Positions 1-7,083 are shown, counted from the stretch's first letter. The stretch is DNA of 15,754 nt from Candidatus Woesearchaeota archaeon (GCA_013331575.1 DUGD01000075.1:8167-23920), one strand, 5' to 3'. Notes: generated by a model from the sequence alone, not told the origin. Program-made: numbers and translations.

Positions 1-1
1 A

Positions 2-82
2 GGTCTGACATCACCAAACCATGTGCGCACTCTGACCGCGGCTGAACAAACATCACAACGAGAAGAAGTAGTTGACTACTGA
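2..82 (+). CDS. Possible C-terminal tail of a gene entering from the left
   Basis: This frame is open from the window edge to a TGA at 80-82 and would encode 26 residues ending in EEVVDY. The other two plus frames stop by base 45. The stretch is too short to identify, and no start is visible. The same bases begin a set of imperfect direct repeats (62-143), in which the GAAGAAGTAG motif recurs after the stop. This could be the true end of an upstream gene followed by a decayed duplication of its 3' end, or simply non-coding repeat sequence. Confidence 0.2.
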   Translation, partial: GLTSPNHVRTLTAAEQTSQREEVVDY

Positions 83-143
83 GGACAGCGCACCACAACC
101 GAAAGAAGTAACTAACGAAACGAAGAAGTAGCTGACTAATGAG
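62..143 (+). repeat. Three imperfect direct repeats before the macro gene
   Basis: Units near 62-83, 101-120 and 122-143 share GAAGAAGTAG-TGACTA-TGAG. The first and third differ at two positions over 22 bases; the middle one is more diverged. Spacing is irregular, about 39 then 21 bases, so this is not a CRISPR array. Possible explanations are a degenerate duplication of a gene end or a regulator-binding array. Confidence 0.5.
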
Positions 144-168
144 AATATGCAGCGGCCGAAGTCAAAAA

Positions 169-192
169 TGTAACTACTAAATAATAGTTACA
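169..192. promoter_or_regulatory. 8-bp inverted repeat next to the macro-gene promoter
   Basis: TGTAACTA (169-176) and TAGTTACA (185-192) are perfect complements around an 8-base loop. The repeat ends about 10 bases before the TATA box. Its position fits an operator for the macro-domain gene. It could also be the terminator hairpin of whatever lies to the left. No regulator can be named. Confidence 0.45.
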
Positions 193-197
193 AATAG

Positions 198-214
198 AAA
201 ACTTTATATATATT
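198..214 (+). promoter_or_regulatory. Archaeal TATA promoter of the macro-domain gene
   Basis: The A/T-only core CTTTATATATATT is preceded by an A-rich stretch suited to a BRE. Transcription would start near 235, giving a leader of about 28 bases that contains the GAGGTG ribosome binding site (253-258) before ATG 263. Confidence 0.65.
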
Positions 215-262
215 GACCACCCTACAAATAAGATATTCCCGCATAACAATTTGAGGTGCACC

Positions 263-802
263 ATGACAGGAAATACTCAACGATACCCACTCATCGAAGT
301 CGTTTCAGGAGACATCACCAAGACACCGTCTGATGCCATTATGACTGCCATCAATTCCGGCGGCATGTGGTTTGGAGGCATCGACGGCGCAATCCAACGT
401 GCCGCAGGCAACATGTACCATAGTCAAGCCGCAACCAAGATGCCACTCAAGAATCTCGACGTCATCGTCGCATTCGGCAACAGGATCGCGCACAGGGGCG
501 CATTCGACAACGTTATCTTTGTTGTTGATGATTTAGAAAGCCCTCTCAGCAGCATCATCTACGCAGGGTTTAATGCTGCAAACAATGCCGGCTATGAACA
601 CATCACCGTCCCAACCATCCGTATGGGCGTGATGTCTGGAGTTATGGAGAAGACTCCGCAAGATGCCGTTGCGCATATGGTAGCAGGTGTTGAACAATTC
701 AAAGCGGGGTATACCAGCACCTTTGCGCTGAAGAAAGCGACGTTTGTGGTGTACAACGATTCTCAGACTACACAATTACTCAAGAGCGGATTCGGCCTGT
801 GA
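263..802 (+). CDS. Macro-domain protein (ADP-ribose binding or hydrolysis)
   Basis: This 179-residue protein is essentially one macro domain. Visible family marks are the N-terminal GDIT (16-19) followed by DAI, an N-S-rich first loop (31-39), then GGIDGAIQRAAG, which corresponds to the classical GG-V-DGAI-RAAG that cradles ADP-ribose. The second loop, around residues 115-135, reads TIRMGVMSGVMEKT. The usual NAAN stretch is altered to TAINS, so binding is likely but hydrolase activity is uncertain. Macro domains bind ADP-ribose and can remove ADP-ribosyl groups from proteins or nucleic acids; the substrate here is unknown. ATG 263 was chosen over the upstream TTG at 251 because GAGGTG lies four bases before it. 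The gene is transcribed alone and ends at a T-run. Confidence 0.85.
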   Translation: MTGNTQRYPLIEVVSGDITKTPSDAIMTAINSGGMWFGGIDGAIQRAAGNMYHSQAATKMPLKNLDVIVAFGNRIAHRGAFDNVIFVVDDLESPLSSIIYAGFNAANNAGYEHITVPTIRMGVMSGVMEKTPQDAVAHMVAGVEQFKAGYTSTFALKKATFVVYNDSQTTQLLKSGFGL

Positions 803-808
803 AGGTGA

Positions 809-826
809 TTGTTTTTTCATTTTATT
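809..826 (+). terminator. T-run terminator of the macro gene
   Basis: TTTTTT (812-817) followed by TTTT (820-823) begins within 10 bases of the stop codon. This is the simple oligo-T form used in archaea. Confidence 0.6.
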
Positions 827-860
827 CATATGCATCTTTCTGAATGCAATGATATACATA

Positions 861-880
861 AAGAAAAAAAGAGAGAAAAG
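861..880 (-). terminator. T-run terminator of the lipoprotein gene
   Basis: On the minus strand this reads as a 7-T run with nearby shorter T-runs, starting about 14 bases after the lipoprotein stop. It faces the macro-gene terminator, so the convergent genes are insulated from each other. Confidence 0.6.
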
Positions 881-892
881 ACCGGACGCATC

Positions 893-1498
893 TTACTCGA
901 ACTTCGCGAGTATCCGCCGACCGATGGAGGCGACATCCTCTTTCGCGTCGGCGCTGCCCTTCGTCGTCACATGGACGAGATACGAGTCCTTCGTGAAGTA
1001 CAGGCTGTAGAACGAGACGCCGGGCGGGTTGAACTCCGCGCCATAATCATCATCGCTATTGACGCTGAAACGGCTCTGGTCACCGAACGTGTTCTCTGCA
1101 AGCAACCCTTTCGCGCCGCGCAAGTGCAACGATTCATACTGGTACGTGCCAGTTAAGTCGTTCGAATTCGTGAACCTCTTCATCTCAATGATCACCGATG
1201 TATCGGCCATGCCATCGATAGTGTAACTGCAGGTAGCCAACTGCGCCAAAGGCGAACTCTCACTCGTCTCGTAGTTTTCCGTCTTGCAATACTGGTTGTC
1301 GCTCGTGAGCCCGAGCACTTCGAGCGTCTGCGCCTCGCCGCCAGGGGTGAGCCTGATCTCGGCGATATCCTGCGGGGCGAGCAAGAGCGTGCTGACATCG
1401 ACAACCGAAGAATCGATAGGAACGGTCGGACCCTCTTCTGTCGTCGTGCATCCGACCAAGAGCACAGCGAGCATCACTGCAATAATCGCATGTTTCAT
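893..1498 (-). CDS. Small secreted lipoprotein, function unknown
   Basis: The 201-residue protein begins with MKHA, a hydrophobic stretch (about residues 4-15) and the lipobox LVGC, so Cys17 would be the lipidated first residue of the mature protein. A Thr/Glu-rich linker follows, then a domain of about 170 residues with two Cys (NQYC and LATCSY) that could form a disulfide. Most of the mature part is polar and acidic, as expected outside the cell. I recognise no family. ATG 1498 was chosen because the signal peptide starts there and GGTG sits eight bases upstream; the open frame extends 33 codons further but has no such site. It would be anchored to the outer face of the membrane, possibly binding a solute. 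Confidence 0.75.
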   Translation of the reverse strand: MKHAIIAVMLAVLLVGCTTTEEGPTVPIDSSVVDVSTLLLAPQDIAEIRLTPGGEAQTLEVLGLTSDNQYCKTENYETSESSPLAQLATCSYTIDGMADTSVIIEMKRFTNSNDLTGTYQYESLHLRGAKGLLAENTFGDQSRFSVNSDDDYGAEFNPPGVSFYSLYFTKDSYLVHVTTKGSADAKEDVASIGRRILAKFE

Positions 1499-1563
1499 AC
1501 GTAACACCTTCAATCCTCGAGATGGCCGTCGCCACCTCGCCAATAGACAGGTCAATGATGAGG

Positions 1564-1577
1564 GTATTAATAAATCA
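1564..1577 (-). promoter_or_regulatory. Putative TATA box of the lipoprotein gene
   Basis: The minus strand reads ATTTATTAATAC here. This puts transcription start near 1543 and a leader of about 45 bases ahead of ATG 1498. It is the only AT-rich box in the interval. Confidence 0.45.
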
Positions 1578-1661
1578 TGTCGATGATTGCGATACACATT
1601 GCAGTAACAATTGCCAACTAAACCCTGCTCCGAAGAAGGTGATGCACACCTCTTACATCAA

Positions 1662-1915
1662 CTCGATGAACGCGGAGCATCTATGCTTTCGCAGACATTG
1701 ACTCGACCGAGGCCTCCGGCACGAGGGAGCTGGCTCCCTGTGCAAGGATTCGAGTAGTCAGTCGAATCCTTCGCACCTCGGTCTCGTGACCTACTCCAAG
1801 GCGCGAAGAAATCAGAGATTCAAAGAATTCGAACATCGAATTCTTGAACGCGGAAGACACTTCCGCCGTTTCTTGCGCAAGGAGAGCTTTGCTCTCCTTC
1901 GCGTTCATCCTCGAG
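1662..1915. repeat. Multibranched foldback element A (non-coding)
   Basis: Nearly every base of this gap can pair. An outer inverted repeat, GATGAACGCG (1665-1674) with CGCGTTCATC (1900-1909), is perfect over 10 bp and continues imperfectly into CTCGA on both sides. Inside lies a three-way junction: closing stem GACCGAGG (1705-1712) with CCTCGGTC (1776-1783), enclosing hairpins AGGGAGC/GCTCCCT (1724-1739, extended by GCAC/GTGC) and AAGGATTCGA/TCGAATCCTT (1744-1771). Further hairpins follow: AAGAATTCGA/TCGAATTCTT (1823-1845), GCGGAAG/CTTCCGC (1850-1866) and AAGGAGAGC/GCTCTCCTT (1879-1899). GAACGCGG occurs twice (1668, 1846), so alternative outer pairings exist. It lies just beyond the T-run terminator of asnS. 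It may be a MITE-like repeat or a structured RNA. No clear target-site duplication is visible. Confidence 0.7.
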
Positions 1916-1946
1916 CTGAATCACGAGATACAGCTAAACAAACAAG

Positions 1947-1969
1947 AGAAAAGAAAGAAAAAAGGGAAA
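1947..1969 (-). terminator. T-run terminator of asnS
   Basis: On the minus strand three T-runs (6, 3 and 4 T) with C interruptions begin about 15 bases after the asnS stop. Confidence 0.6.
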
Positions 1970-1977
1970 TCTACTGT

Positions 1978-3282
1978 TTACGGCGTCCATCGTGCTGGCG
2001 TGCGCGGGAAGGGGATGGCATCCTTGATGCTGTCCAGGCCGCAGAGCCATGAGACGATGCGCTCCATGCCGAGGCCGAACCCGCCGTGGGGCACCGAACC
2101 ATAGCGGCGCGTGTCGAAGTAGTAGTCGTAGCCAGCAAGGTCCTCGCCCTGCTCTGTCAGCTTTTCTTTCAGCACCTCGAGGTCCGTCTCGCGGGCAGAG
2201 CCGCCGATGATCTCACCGTAGCCTTCGGGCGCGATGAAGTCGCACCCTTGGACTACCTCAGGGTGGCCAGGCACCTGCTTCATGTAGAACGCCTTGACGA
2301 TCGTCGGGTACTCCGTCACGATGATGGGCGTGTCATAGAGCGACGAGAGCTTATCCTCCTCTATGGTGCGCAAGTCCTTGCCCCAGTCGAGCTCCATGCC
2401 GAACTTCTCCTTGAGCAAAGCGAGCGCTTCGGTGTACGTCATGCGCGGGAACGGCTTTTCGAGCACCGGCCGGAGCTTCTCCGGGTCGCGGCCGAGTATC
2501 TTGAGCTCGGCCTCGCGCTCAGCGAGCACGCGACGCACCATATGCTTGATGACGCCCTCGCCGTAATCCTGGATGTCCATGAACGTCGCCCATGCGACCT
2601 CCATCTCCGCGTGCCAGTACTCCGTGAGGTGACGGCTGGTCTGCGATTTCTCCGCGCGGAAGCTCGGCGCTATCGTGTAGAGCTTCTCGTAGGCAAAGAT
2701 GGCCGGCTCGGCGTAGAGCTGCCATGTCTGCGCGAGGTACGTGACCGACTCAAAGTACTTCACGCTGAAAAGCGATGATCCGCCTTCTGCCTGCGTCGCC
2801 TGGAAGATGGGGCTGTGGTACTCGAGGAATCCCTCCTTGTCGAAGTACTCGCGGAACGCGGAGAAGAGCGTCGCGCGGATCTTCAAGATCGCCTGCATCT
2901 TCCTGCTGCGCAGCCAGAGGTGGCGTTTGTCGAGGAGGAACTCGGCTGATTGGTCCTTCGTTATCGGGAACTGGTCCGACCAGCCGACGACCGTGAAGTC
3001 ATCGACACGCAGCTCGTACCCAGTCGGCGCGCGCTTGTCCTCATGGAGCGTGCCGTGGAGCTCGATGCTTGCCTCGACTTGCAGCTTGTCCGCGTCCTTG
3101 AATTTCTCATCGCCTACGACATCCTTCTTGATGACGCACTGGATGATGTCGGTGCCGTCGCGCAGCACGACGAATTTCAATGCTGCGCTGCCGCGCTCAC
3201 GGTAGACCCAGCCGCGCAAGGAGACCTTGCCGGTACCGAGTTTGAGCGCCTCTTGGACTGTTATGAATTTCGCATCTGACAT
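1978..3282 (-). CDS. asnS: Asparaginyl-tRNA synthetase, archaeal type
   Basis: This 434-residue class IIb synthetase charges tRNA-Asn with asparagine. An N-terminal OB-fold anticodon-binding domain (about residues 15-110, with VSLRGWVYRERG) is followed by the class II core. Motif 2 is FRAEKSQTSRHLTEYWHAEM (from residue 208), the hallmark wording of archaeal AsnRS. Motif 3 is GFGLGMERIV (from about 401), and the chain ends in PFPRTPARWTP, typical of AsnRS; AspRS has a different ending. Length fits the archaeal family. ATG 3282 was chosen because GGTGAT sits directly upstream; the frame could begin at a GTG nine bases earlier, but that GTG is part of the ribosome binding site. Transcription appears monocistronic. 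It charges the tRNA-Asn encoded 4 kb away. Confidence 0.95.
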   Translation of the reverse strand: MSDAKFITVQEALKLGTGKVSLRGWVYRERGSAALKFVVLRDGTDIIQCVIKKDVVGDEKFKDADKLQVEASIELHGTLHEDKRAPTGYELRVDDFTVVGWSDQFPITKDQSAEFLLDKRHLWLRSRKMQAILKIRATLFSAFREYFDKEGFLEYHSPIFQATQAEGGSSLFSVKYFESVTYLAQTWQLYAEPAIFAYEKLYTIAPSFRAEKSQTSRHLTEYWHAEMEVAWATFMDIQDYGEGVIKHMVRRVLAEREAELKILGRDPEKLRPVLEKPFPRMTYTEALALLKEKFGMELDWGKDLRTIEEDKLSSLYDTPIIVTEYPTIVKAFYMKQVPGHPEVVQGCDFIAPEGYGEIIGGSARETDLEVLKEKLTEQGEDLAGYDYYFDTRRYGSVPHGGFGLGMERIVSWLCGLDSIKDAIPFPRTPARWTP

Positions 3283-3330
3283 GATAATCACCTATTGCGT
3301 GTGGATAACACCCGTCGTTTTGGACGCGTG

Positions 3331-3341
3331 TTTTTATGCTT
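3331..3341 (-). promoter_or_regulatory. Putative TATA box of asnS
   Basis: The minus strand reads AGCATAAAAAC. Start of transcription near 3308 gives a leader of about 25 bases that carries the GGTGAT site. A second candidate box (ATATAAAG, 3451-3458) lies farther upstream. Confidence 0.4.
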
Positions 3342-3534
3342 AGCGTTGAAAGTGACGATTGGAGAAGAGAGCGCTAACTATTACTGAGATGGACTATCGT
3401 CAGTTGTCCTTTCAGCTCGTGGATCATTGCCATATAGGTTCACTTCGTTCTTTATATGCTTTCTGGAACGAACAGTCCTTTACGCAAGGAGAAACACACA
3501 TTAGGAGTCAAATATCAGGCGCGTTTTACGCTGA
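3340..3534. other. Intergenic stretch with weak foldback structure
   Basis: There is no gene between asnS and the peptidase operon. TTAGCGT (3340-3346) can pair with ACGCTGA (3528-3534) with one G-U. Inside, TTCGTTC (3444-3450) pairs with GAACGAA (3466-3472), and TCAG/CTGA brackets a small hairpin at 3516-3534. This resembles the stronger foldback elements elsewhere but is not convincing on its own. No T-run follows the operon stop at 3543 on the minus strand. Confidence 0.3.
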
Positions 3535-3542
3535 GTAGACAC

Positions 3543-4427
3543 CTACATCTCTGCTAGGCAAACAGTGTCATTTAACCTGCTAAATACGCCGCTGTTGACT
3601 AACGCATTCACCCTCTCCTCGAATTTTATTGTCGATGTTCCATCAAAAAGCCGCGAATGCACACGATAGAGCTCAGTAATGCTTATGCTATTAATATCGA
3701 GTCTATTTTTTAAATAGTATATGCTCGAAATCACATTCACATAAGCTTTGATATTTGGCAATTGCAATTCATAGATAATATATTCATAGTGGTCTTTGAT
3801 AATTTTAGAGATGGCCTCCTGCACGGCGATTTGCGGTTGCCGTTTGTGAGAGTCCATAATTTTCTTGAATACACTTGACGCCTTTAATCCACCATCTTTG
3901 TGTTCAGCAAGACCGGACGAAACAATAAGGTCAATATACTTTTTGTACTTCTTATCCTCTTTCAAATATGCATCTATTTTTTGTTTGGAGATAACATCCA
4001 AGTGCAACAATTCACTTAGGAGAGTATAGAATTTATTGAGAAATGCGGAGGTGGGGTGTACGTTCTGAAGTATTTTCATAATGATGGCTTTGTTCGCAAC
4101 AACAGTCTGGAATAAATCTTCACGCAAACCAACAAACTGGTCATCAATCATTTTGTTGATATCTTTGATAGGTATCGCCAAGTCATCAGGAGTAGCCACT
4201 TCGAGAGAATATATGTTTTCAAAGAAAATATTTCTTACGTATAACTTCTTCTGCGAATCATCAATGATGTGAAAAACCCTATTATAATTCAAAGATATTT
4301 TGTAACGTTTGTTTTTCAAATCCTCAACTTTGTTGATGCCTAATCGTGTGCCGAAATGTTTTACGAGCCTATAATTTAGCTCTTCCTCAATCTTCTCTTT
4401 TCGGTCATCTACAAACGCCCGGTTCAT
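3543..4427 (-). CDS. Unknown helix-rich protein, partner of the C39-like peptidase
   Basis: This 294-residue protein matches no family I recognise. Its N-terminus (1-80) is Lys/Glu-rich with a strand-like stretch (KISLNYNRVFHIIDD). The middle (about 90-170) is helical. Residues about 165-190 (YIDLIVSSGLAEHKDGGLKA) and the C-terminal 50 residues (ITELYRVHSRLF to GVFSRLNDTVCL) have the look of winged-helix units. There is no signal peptide or membrane segment, so it should be cytoplasmic. Its ATG overlaps the stop of the peptidase gene (ATGA), so the two are translationally coupled and probably act together. The gene is strikingly AT-rich: 3661-3720 has 17 G+C in 60 bases. This points to transfer from elsewhere. 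A regulatory or adaptor role is only a guess. Confidence 0.8.
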   Translation of the reverse strand: MNRAFVDDRKEKIEEELNYRLVKHFGTRLGINKVEDLKNKRYKISLNYNRVFHIIDDSQKKLYVRNIFFENIYSLEVATPDDLAIPIKDINKMIDDQFVGLREDLFQTVVANKAIIMKILQNVHPTSAFLNKFYTLLSELLHLDVISKQKIDAYLKEDKKYKKYIDLIVSSGLAEHKDGGLKASSVFKKIMDSHKRQPQIAVQEAISKIIKDHYEYIIYELQLPNIKAYVNVISSIYYLKNRLDINSISITELYRVHSRLFDGTSTIKFEERVNALVNSGVFSRLNDTVCLAEM

Positions 4428-5077
4428 GCGAGAGCCCTCTGTTTCTCTTTGTGGAGTGATTCCTTTTTATATCTTTTCTCATCAGCGAGCGAATATCGCA
4501 CCTCGATGAAAGACTTCAGTCTCGTCACAGATTGATAGAATTCAAGCGTTGGGAGCTTAAAATAGTGGTTCTTAAGAGGAGTAGCCCCTACAAATGGTGC
4601 CTGGTAACTGGGATCGATAAATATCATGTCTTGGTCATCCCACCCCACTAACAAAAGGAGATGTTTATTGCCACTCTCAAAAACCGATCCAAAATCAGTT
4701 TGGTATTCCAGAGTACAATAGTGCTTTTTCGTATATGCCAGGATCTTCATCCAGAAGAACACCGGCACTGGGCAGTGATCGCGTAAATAAGAAAATAGTT
4801 CGTTGTGTGAGGTGTATTTTCTAACATGGAACCGATAGGGAACTTTGCGATCATTGAGCAGTGCATTGAGCTTATTGAAGCGATGATGTTCATCGCTAAT
4901 CCCCTCTTGATCGTATTCGAAAATTTTCTTCAGTTCATCTGTGGTGATGACTCTGTCGTATCCCAGATTACTGAGGATGATGATGATAGAGTTCAAGCCA
5001 CATGCCTGCGTCTCTTTCACAAGGTCAGGGCAGGAAGTAACTGTGATGACTCTACTCTTCCCAAATGGTTGAGCCAT
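4424..5077 (-). CDS. C39-like (papain-fold) cysteine peptidase, putative
   Basis: This 217-residue protein has the layout of peptidase C39-like proteins. There is an early Cys followed by Gly in QACGLNSI (Cys26) at the start of a hydrophobic helix, a His at the start of a hydrophobic strand (His139 in NKHLLLLVGWDD), and an Asp-Pro (Asp155 in MIFIDPSY). Cys26, His139 and Asp155 are the predicted triad. The oxyanion Gln, usually five or six residues before the Cys, would here have to be Gln24, which is atypical. No signal peptide and no ABC-transporter fusion are present, unlike bacteriocin-exporting C39 proteins, so it probably acts in the cytoplasm. ATG 5077 has no ribosome binding site, but a TATA box lies 27 bases upstream, so the message is probably leaderless. 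It is the first gene of an AT-rich two-gene operon. Confidence 0.65.
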   Translation of the reverse strand: MAQPFGKSRVITVTSCPDLVKETQACGLNSIIIILSNLGYDRVITTDELKKIFEYDQEGISDEHHRFNKLNALLNDRKVPYRFHVRKYTSHNELFSYLRDHCPVPVFFWMKILAYTKKHYCTLEYQTDFGSVFESGNKHLLLLVGWDDQDMIFIDPSYQAPFVGATPLKNHYFKLPTLEFYQSVTRLKSFIEVRYSLADEKRYKKESLHKEKQRALA

Positions 5078-5099
5078 ACGCAGCGGGACGATGATGTAG

Positions 5100-5109
5100 C
5101 TTTAAAAGG
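5100..5109 (-). promoter_or_regulatory. TATA box of the peptidase operon, leaderless
   Basis: CCTTTTAAAG on the minus strand is centred about 27 bases before ATG 5077, so transcription should begin at or next to the start codon. Confidence 0.6.
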
Positions 5110-5134
5110 TTTTGTGATTATTGTAGGTAATTCT

Positions 5135-5151
5135 CCCGATTGACGATCGGG
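5135..5151. repeat. 6-bp inverted repeat upstream of the peptidase promoter
   Basis: CCCGAT (5135-5140) and ATCGGG (5146-5151) flank a 5-base loop. It lies about 25 bases upstream of the TATA box and could be an operator or a hairpin. Confidence 0.35.
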
Positions 5152-5200
5152 CGCTATGATGAACTACTTTGGATACGAACATCCACTACTCTTCTCTACT

Positions 5201-5350
5201 GATGCTGCGGCGAATATATCGCCCTCGGCGACATTGTCTCGGGGCTCGCAAGGTGGCGTCGCTTCGCTAGCCACACTCGCCCCTCGTATTTACGCCAAGG
5301 CAGCTTGCGTTCGAAGAAGGCAAGCTAAGGAACGAAGTGACTGCAGCGTC
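5201..5350. repeat. Multibranched foldback element C (non-coding)
   Basis: The outer stem is GATGCTGC (5201-5208) with GCAGCGTC (5343-5350), 8 bp with one G-U. Inside are GGCGA/TCGCC (5209-5223), a two-part hairpin GGGGC/GCCCC (5241-5283) enclosing GTGGC/GCCAC (5253-5274), and AGCTTGC/GCAAGCT (5302-5326). The architecture resembles elements A and B, but I see no shared primary sequence. It fills the gap between asnB and the peptidase promoter. No T-run terminator for asnB is visible, so the structure may form the 3' end of that message. Confidence 0.5.
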
Positions 5351-5395
5351 CTGGTTACTTACTATTCAGCACAGTGGTGTTGTGTTTGTCCTTGC

Positions 5396-7078
5396 TCACA
5401 CCTTCGTTATCGCAGCTTCGTGCACGCCTTTGACGGCTCTGCCTGACGGGTCGTCCATCTTCGCGAACTCTTTGGACCAGCGGAATGCGGTGGGCGAGGA
5501 GCACGCTATCGACGGGCCGACGGGGACGGTCGCTGCCGCGGCAGGGCTCTTGAAGTGGCTGTCAAAGATGGTGCGGTAGAGGTAGCCCTCTTTCGACGTC
5601 GGGGTCTGCACCGGGAAGCGCTTCGCCACGTCCGCCATCATCTTGTCCGTCACCTGTTCCTCCGCCTGCTTCTTCAACGAGTCGATCCACGAGTAGCCCA
5701 CGCCGTCGGAGAACTGCTCCTTCTGGCGCCAGAGTATCTCGTCAGGTATCAACCCCTTGAACGCCTTGCGCAGTATCGCTTTCTCCGGTGCCTTGCCCAG
5801 GCACATCTTGTCCGCAGGGTCTATCGACATCGCGTACTCCATGAACTCCTTGTCTAAAAACGGCACGCGTGCCTCGAGGCCCCATGCTGCGGTCGCCTTG
5901 TTCGCCCGCAAACAATCGTATTTCGAGAGCGCGAAGAGCTTGCGCACCGTCTCCTCGTGGAATTCGCGGGCGCTCGGCGCCATATGGAAGTACAAATAAC
6001 CACCGAAGACTTCGTCGGCCCCTTCTCCTGAGAGCACCATCTTGATGCCCATCGATTTTATCTTGCGCGCCATGAGGTACATAGGCGTGGCCGCCCGCAC
6101 CGTCGTCACGTCGAACGTCTCCAGGTGGTAGATGACATCCTTGATGGCGTCCAACCCTTCCTGGACCGTGAACGTTATCTCATGGTGCACCGTGCCGATA
6201 TGCGTCGCGACCTTGCGGGCGTACTTCATATCAGGCGACCCGGCCAGACCGACCGAGAACGAGTGGAGCCGCGGCCACCACGCCTCTTCTTTCCCACCCG
6301 ACTCGATACGCCTCTTGCGGTACTTGGCAGCAATAGCCGCGATAAGGGACGAATCCAGACCACCGGATATCAGCACGCCATATGGCACGTCGGACATGAG
6401 CTGTCGCTTCACCGAATCCTCGAGCTCCTTGCGCAAGCGCGGCAACGATACTTTCTTGGTCGGCAGCGTGGTCGCCCACGAGGGCTTGTACCACTGCACG
6501 AATCTCTTCTCGCTGCCAAGATAATAGTGCCCGGGCGGGAACTCCTGGATCTTGGCGCAGTACGCGTCGAGCGCTTTCATCTCGCTCGCCACGTGCGTGA
6601 CACCATCCTTATCCCACCCGATGTAGAGCGGGATGATGCCCATGTGGTCGCGCGCGATGAAATAGTCGCATCTCTTCTTGTCGTAGAGCGCGAACGCGAA
6701 GATGCCGCTGAGCATATCGACGCACGCGGGACCGTACTCGTCGTACAGGTAGAGGATGCACTCGCAGTCGGATTTCGTCTGCCAATCGTGCTTGCGTTTC
6801 AGGCGTTTGCGAAGCTGGAGGTGCGTGTAGATGTCCCCGTTCACCGCGAGCACGGCACCGGTCGTGGTATCGACGAGCGGTTGCGCGCCGTGCTCTACAT
6901 CAACGATAGATAATCGCTCATGCGCGAGTATCGCTGTGTCGTCGGCATAAATACCGCTCCAATCCGGCCCGCGGTGACGCACTTTTGCCGCCATCACGAG
7001 CGCACGGTCACGTAACGCTACTGCAGGTGTCGCGTCTTTCCTCCCTTTGAAATCGAATATGCCTATGATGCCGCACAT
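5396..7078 (-). CDS. asnB: Asparagine synthetase (glutamine-hydrolysing), AsnB type
   Basis: This 560-residue enzyme makes asparagine from aspartate, ATP and glutamine. The N-terminal class II glutaminase domain (about 1-190) starts MCGIIGIF with Cys2 as nucleophile after removal of Met1, and has ERLSIVD and SDCE. Its glutamine-binding loop reads VNGDIYTH where most relatives have NGEIYNH. The synthetase domain has the PP-loop SGGLDSS (238-244), an SGEGADEVFGGY motif and the LEARVPFLD stretch. Length fits E. coli-like AsnB. ATG 7078 was chosen because Cys must be residue 2 and GAGGTGA lies just upstream; a GTG nine bases earlier would bury the nucleophile. It sits five bases after the unknown 162-residue gene and is probably co-transcribed with tRNA-Asn. 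Confidence 0.95.
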   Translation of the reverse strand: MCGIIGIFDFKGRKDATPAVALRDRALVMAAKVRHRGPDWSGIYADDTAILAHERLSIVDVEHGAQPLVDTTTGAVLAVNGDIYTHLQLRKRLKRKHDWQTKSDCECILYLYDEYGPACVDMLSGIFAFALYDKKRCDYFIARDHMGIIPLYIGWDKDGVTHVASEMKALDAYCAKIQEFPPGHYYLGSEKRFVQWYKPSWATTLPTKKVSLPRLRKELEDSVKRQLMSDVPYGVLISGGLDSSLIAAIAAKYRKRRIESGGKEEAWWPRLHSFSVGLAGSPDMKYARKVATHIGTVHHEITFTVQEGLDAIKDVIYHLETFDVTTVRAATPMYLMARKIKSMGIKMVLSGEGADEVFGGYLYFHMAPSAREFHEETVRKLFALSKYDCLRANKATAAWGLEARVPFLDKEFMEYAMSIDPADKMCLGKAPEKAILRKAFKGLIPDEILWRQKEQFSDGVGYSWIDSLKKQAEEQVTDKMMADVAKRFPVQTPTSKEGYLYRTIFDSHFKSPAAAATVPVGPSIACSSPTAFRWSKEFAKMDDPSGRAVKGVHEAAITKV

Positions 7079-7083
7079 ACAAG

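Noticed and set aside
62..143. CRISPR array
   Set aside because: Only three diverged units with uneven spacing, and no cas genes.
1638..1700. Short plus-strand open frame after a GGTG site at 1639 (about 19 codons)
   Set aside because: It runs into the foldback element, is very short and has no promoter.
1681..1908. 75-codon minus-strand frame with a protein-like N-terminus (MNAKESKALLAQ)
   Set aside because: It lies entirely in the foldback element, its GAGG touches the ATG with no spacing, and the palindromes explain the open frame.
5155..5203. C/D box small RNA (ATGATGA followed by CTGA 38 bases later)
   Set aside because: No internal C'/D' pair and no terminal stem; such short motifs occur by chance.
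6125..6913. 262-codon plus-strand frame
   Set aside because: It is antisense to asnB, rich in Arg, Asp and Val as GC-rich shadows are, and lacks a promoter or ribosome binding site.
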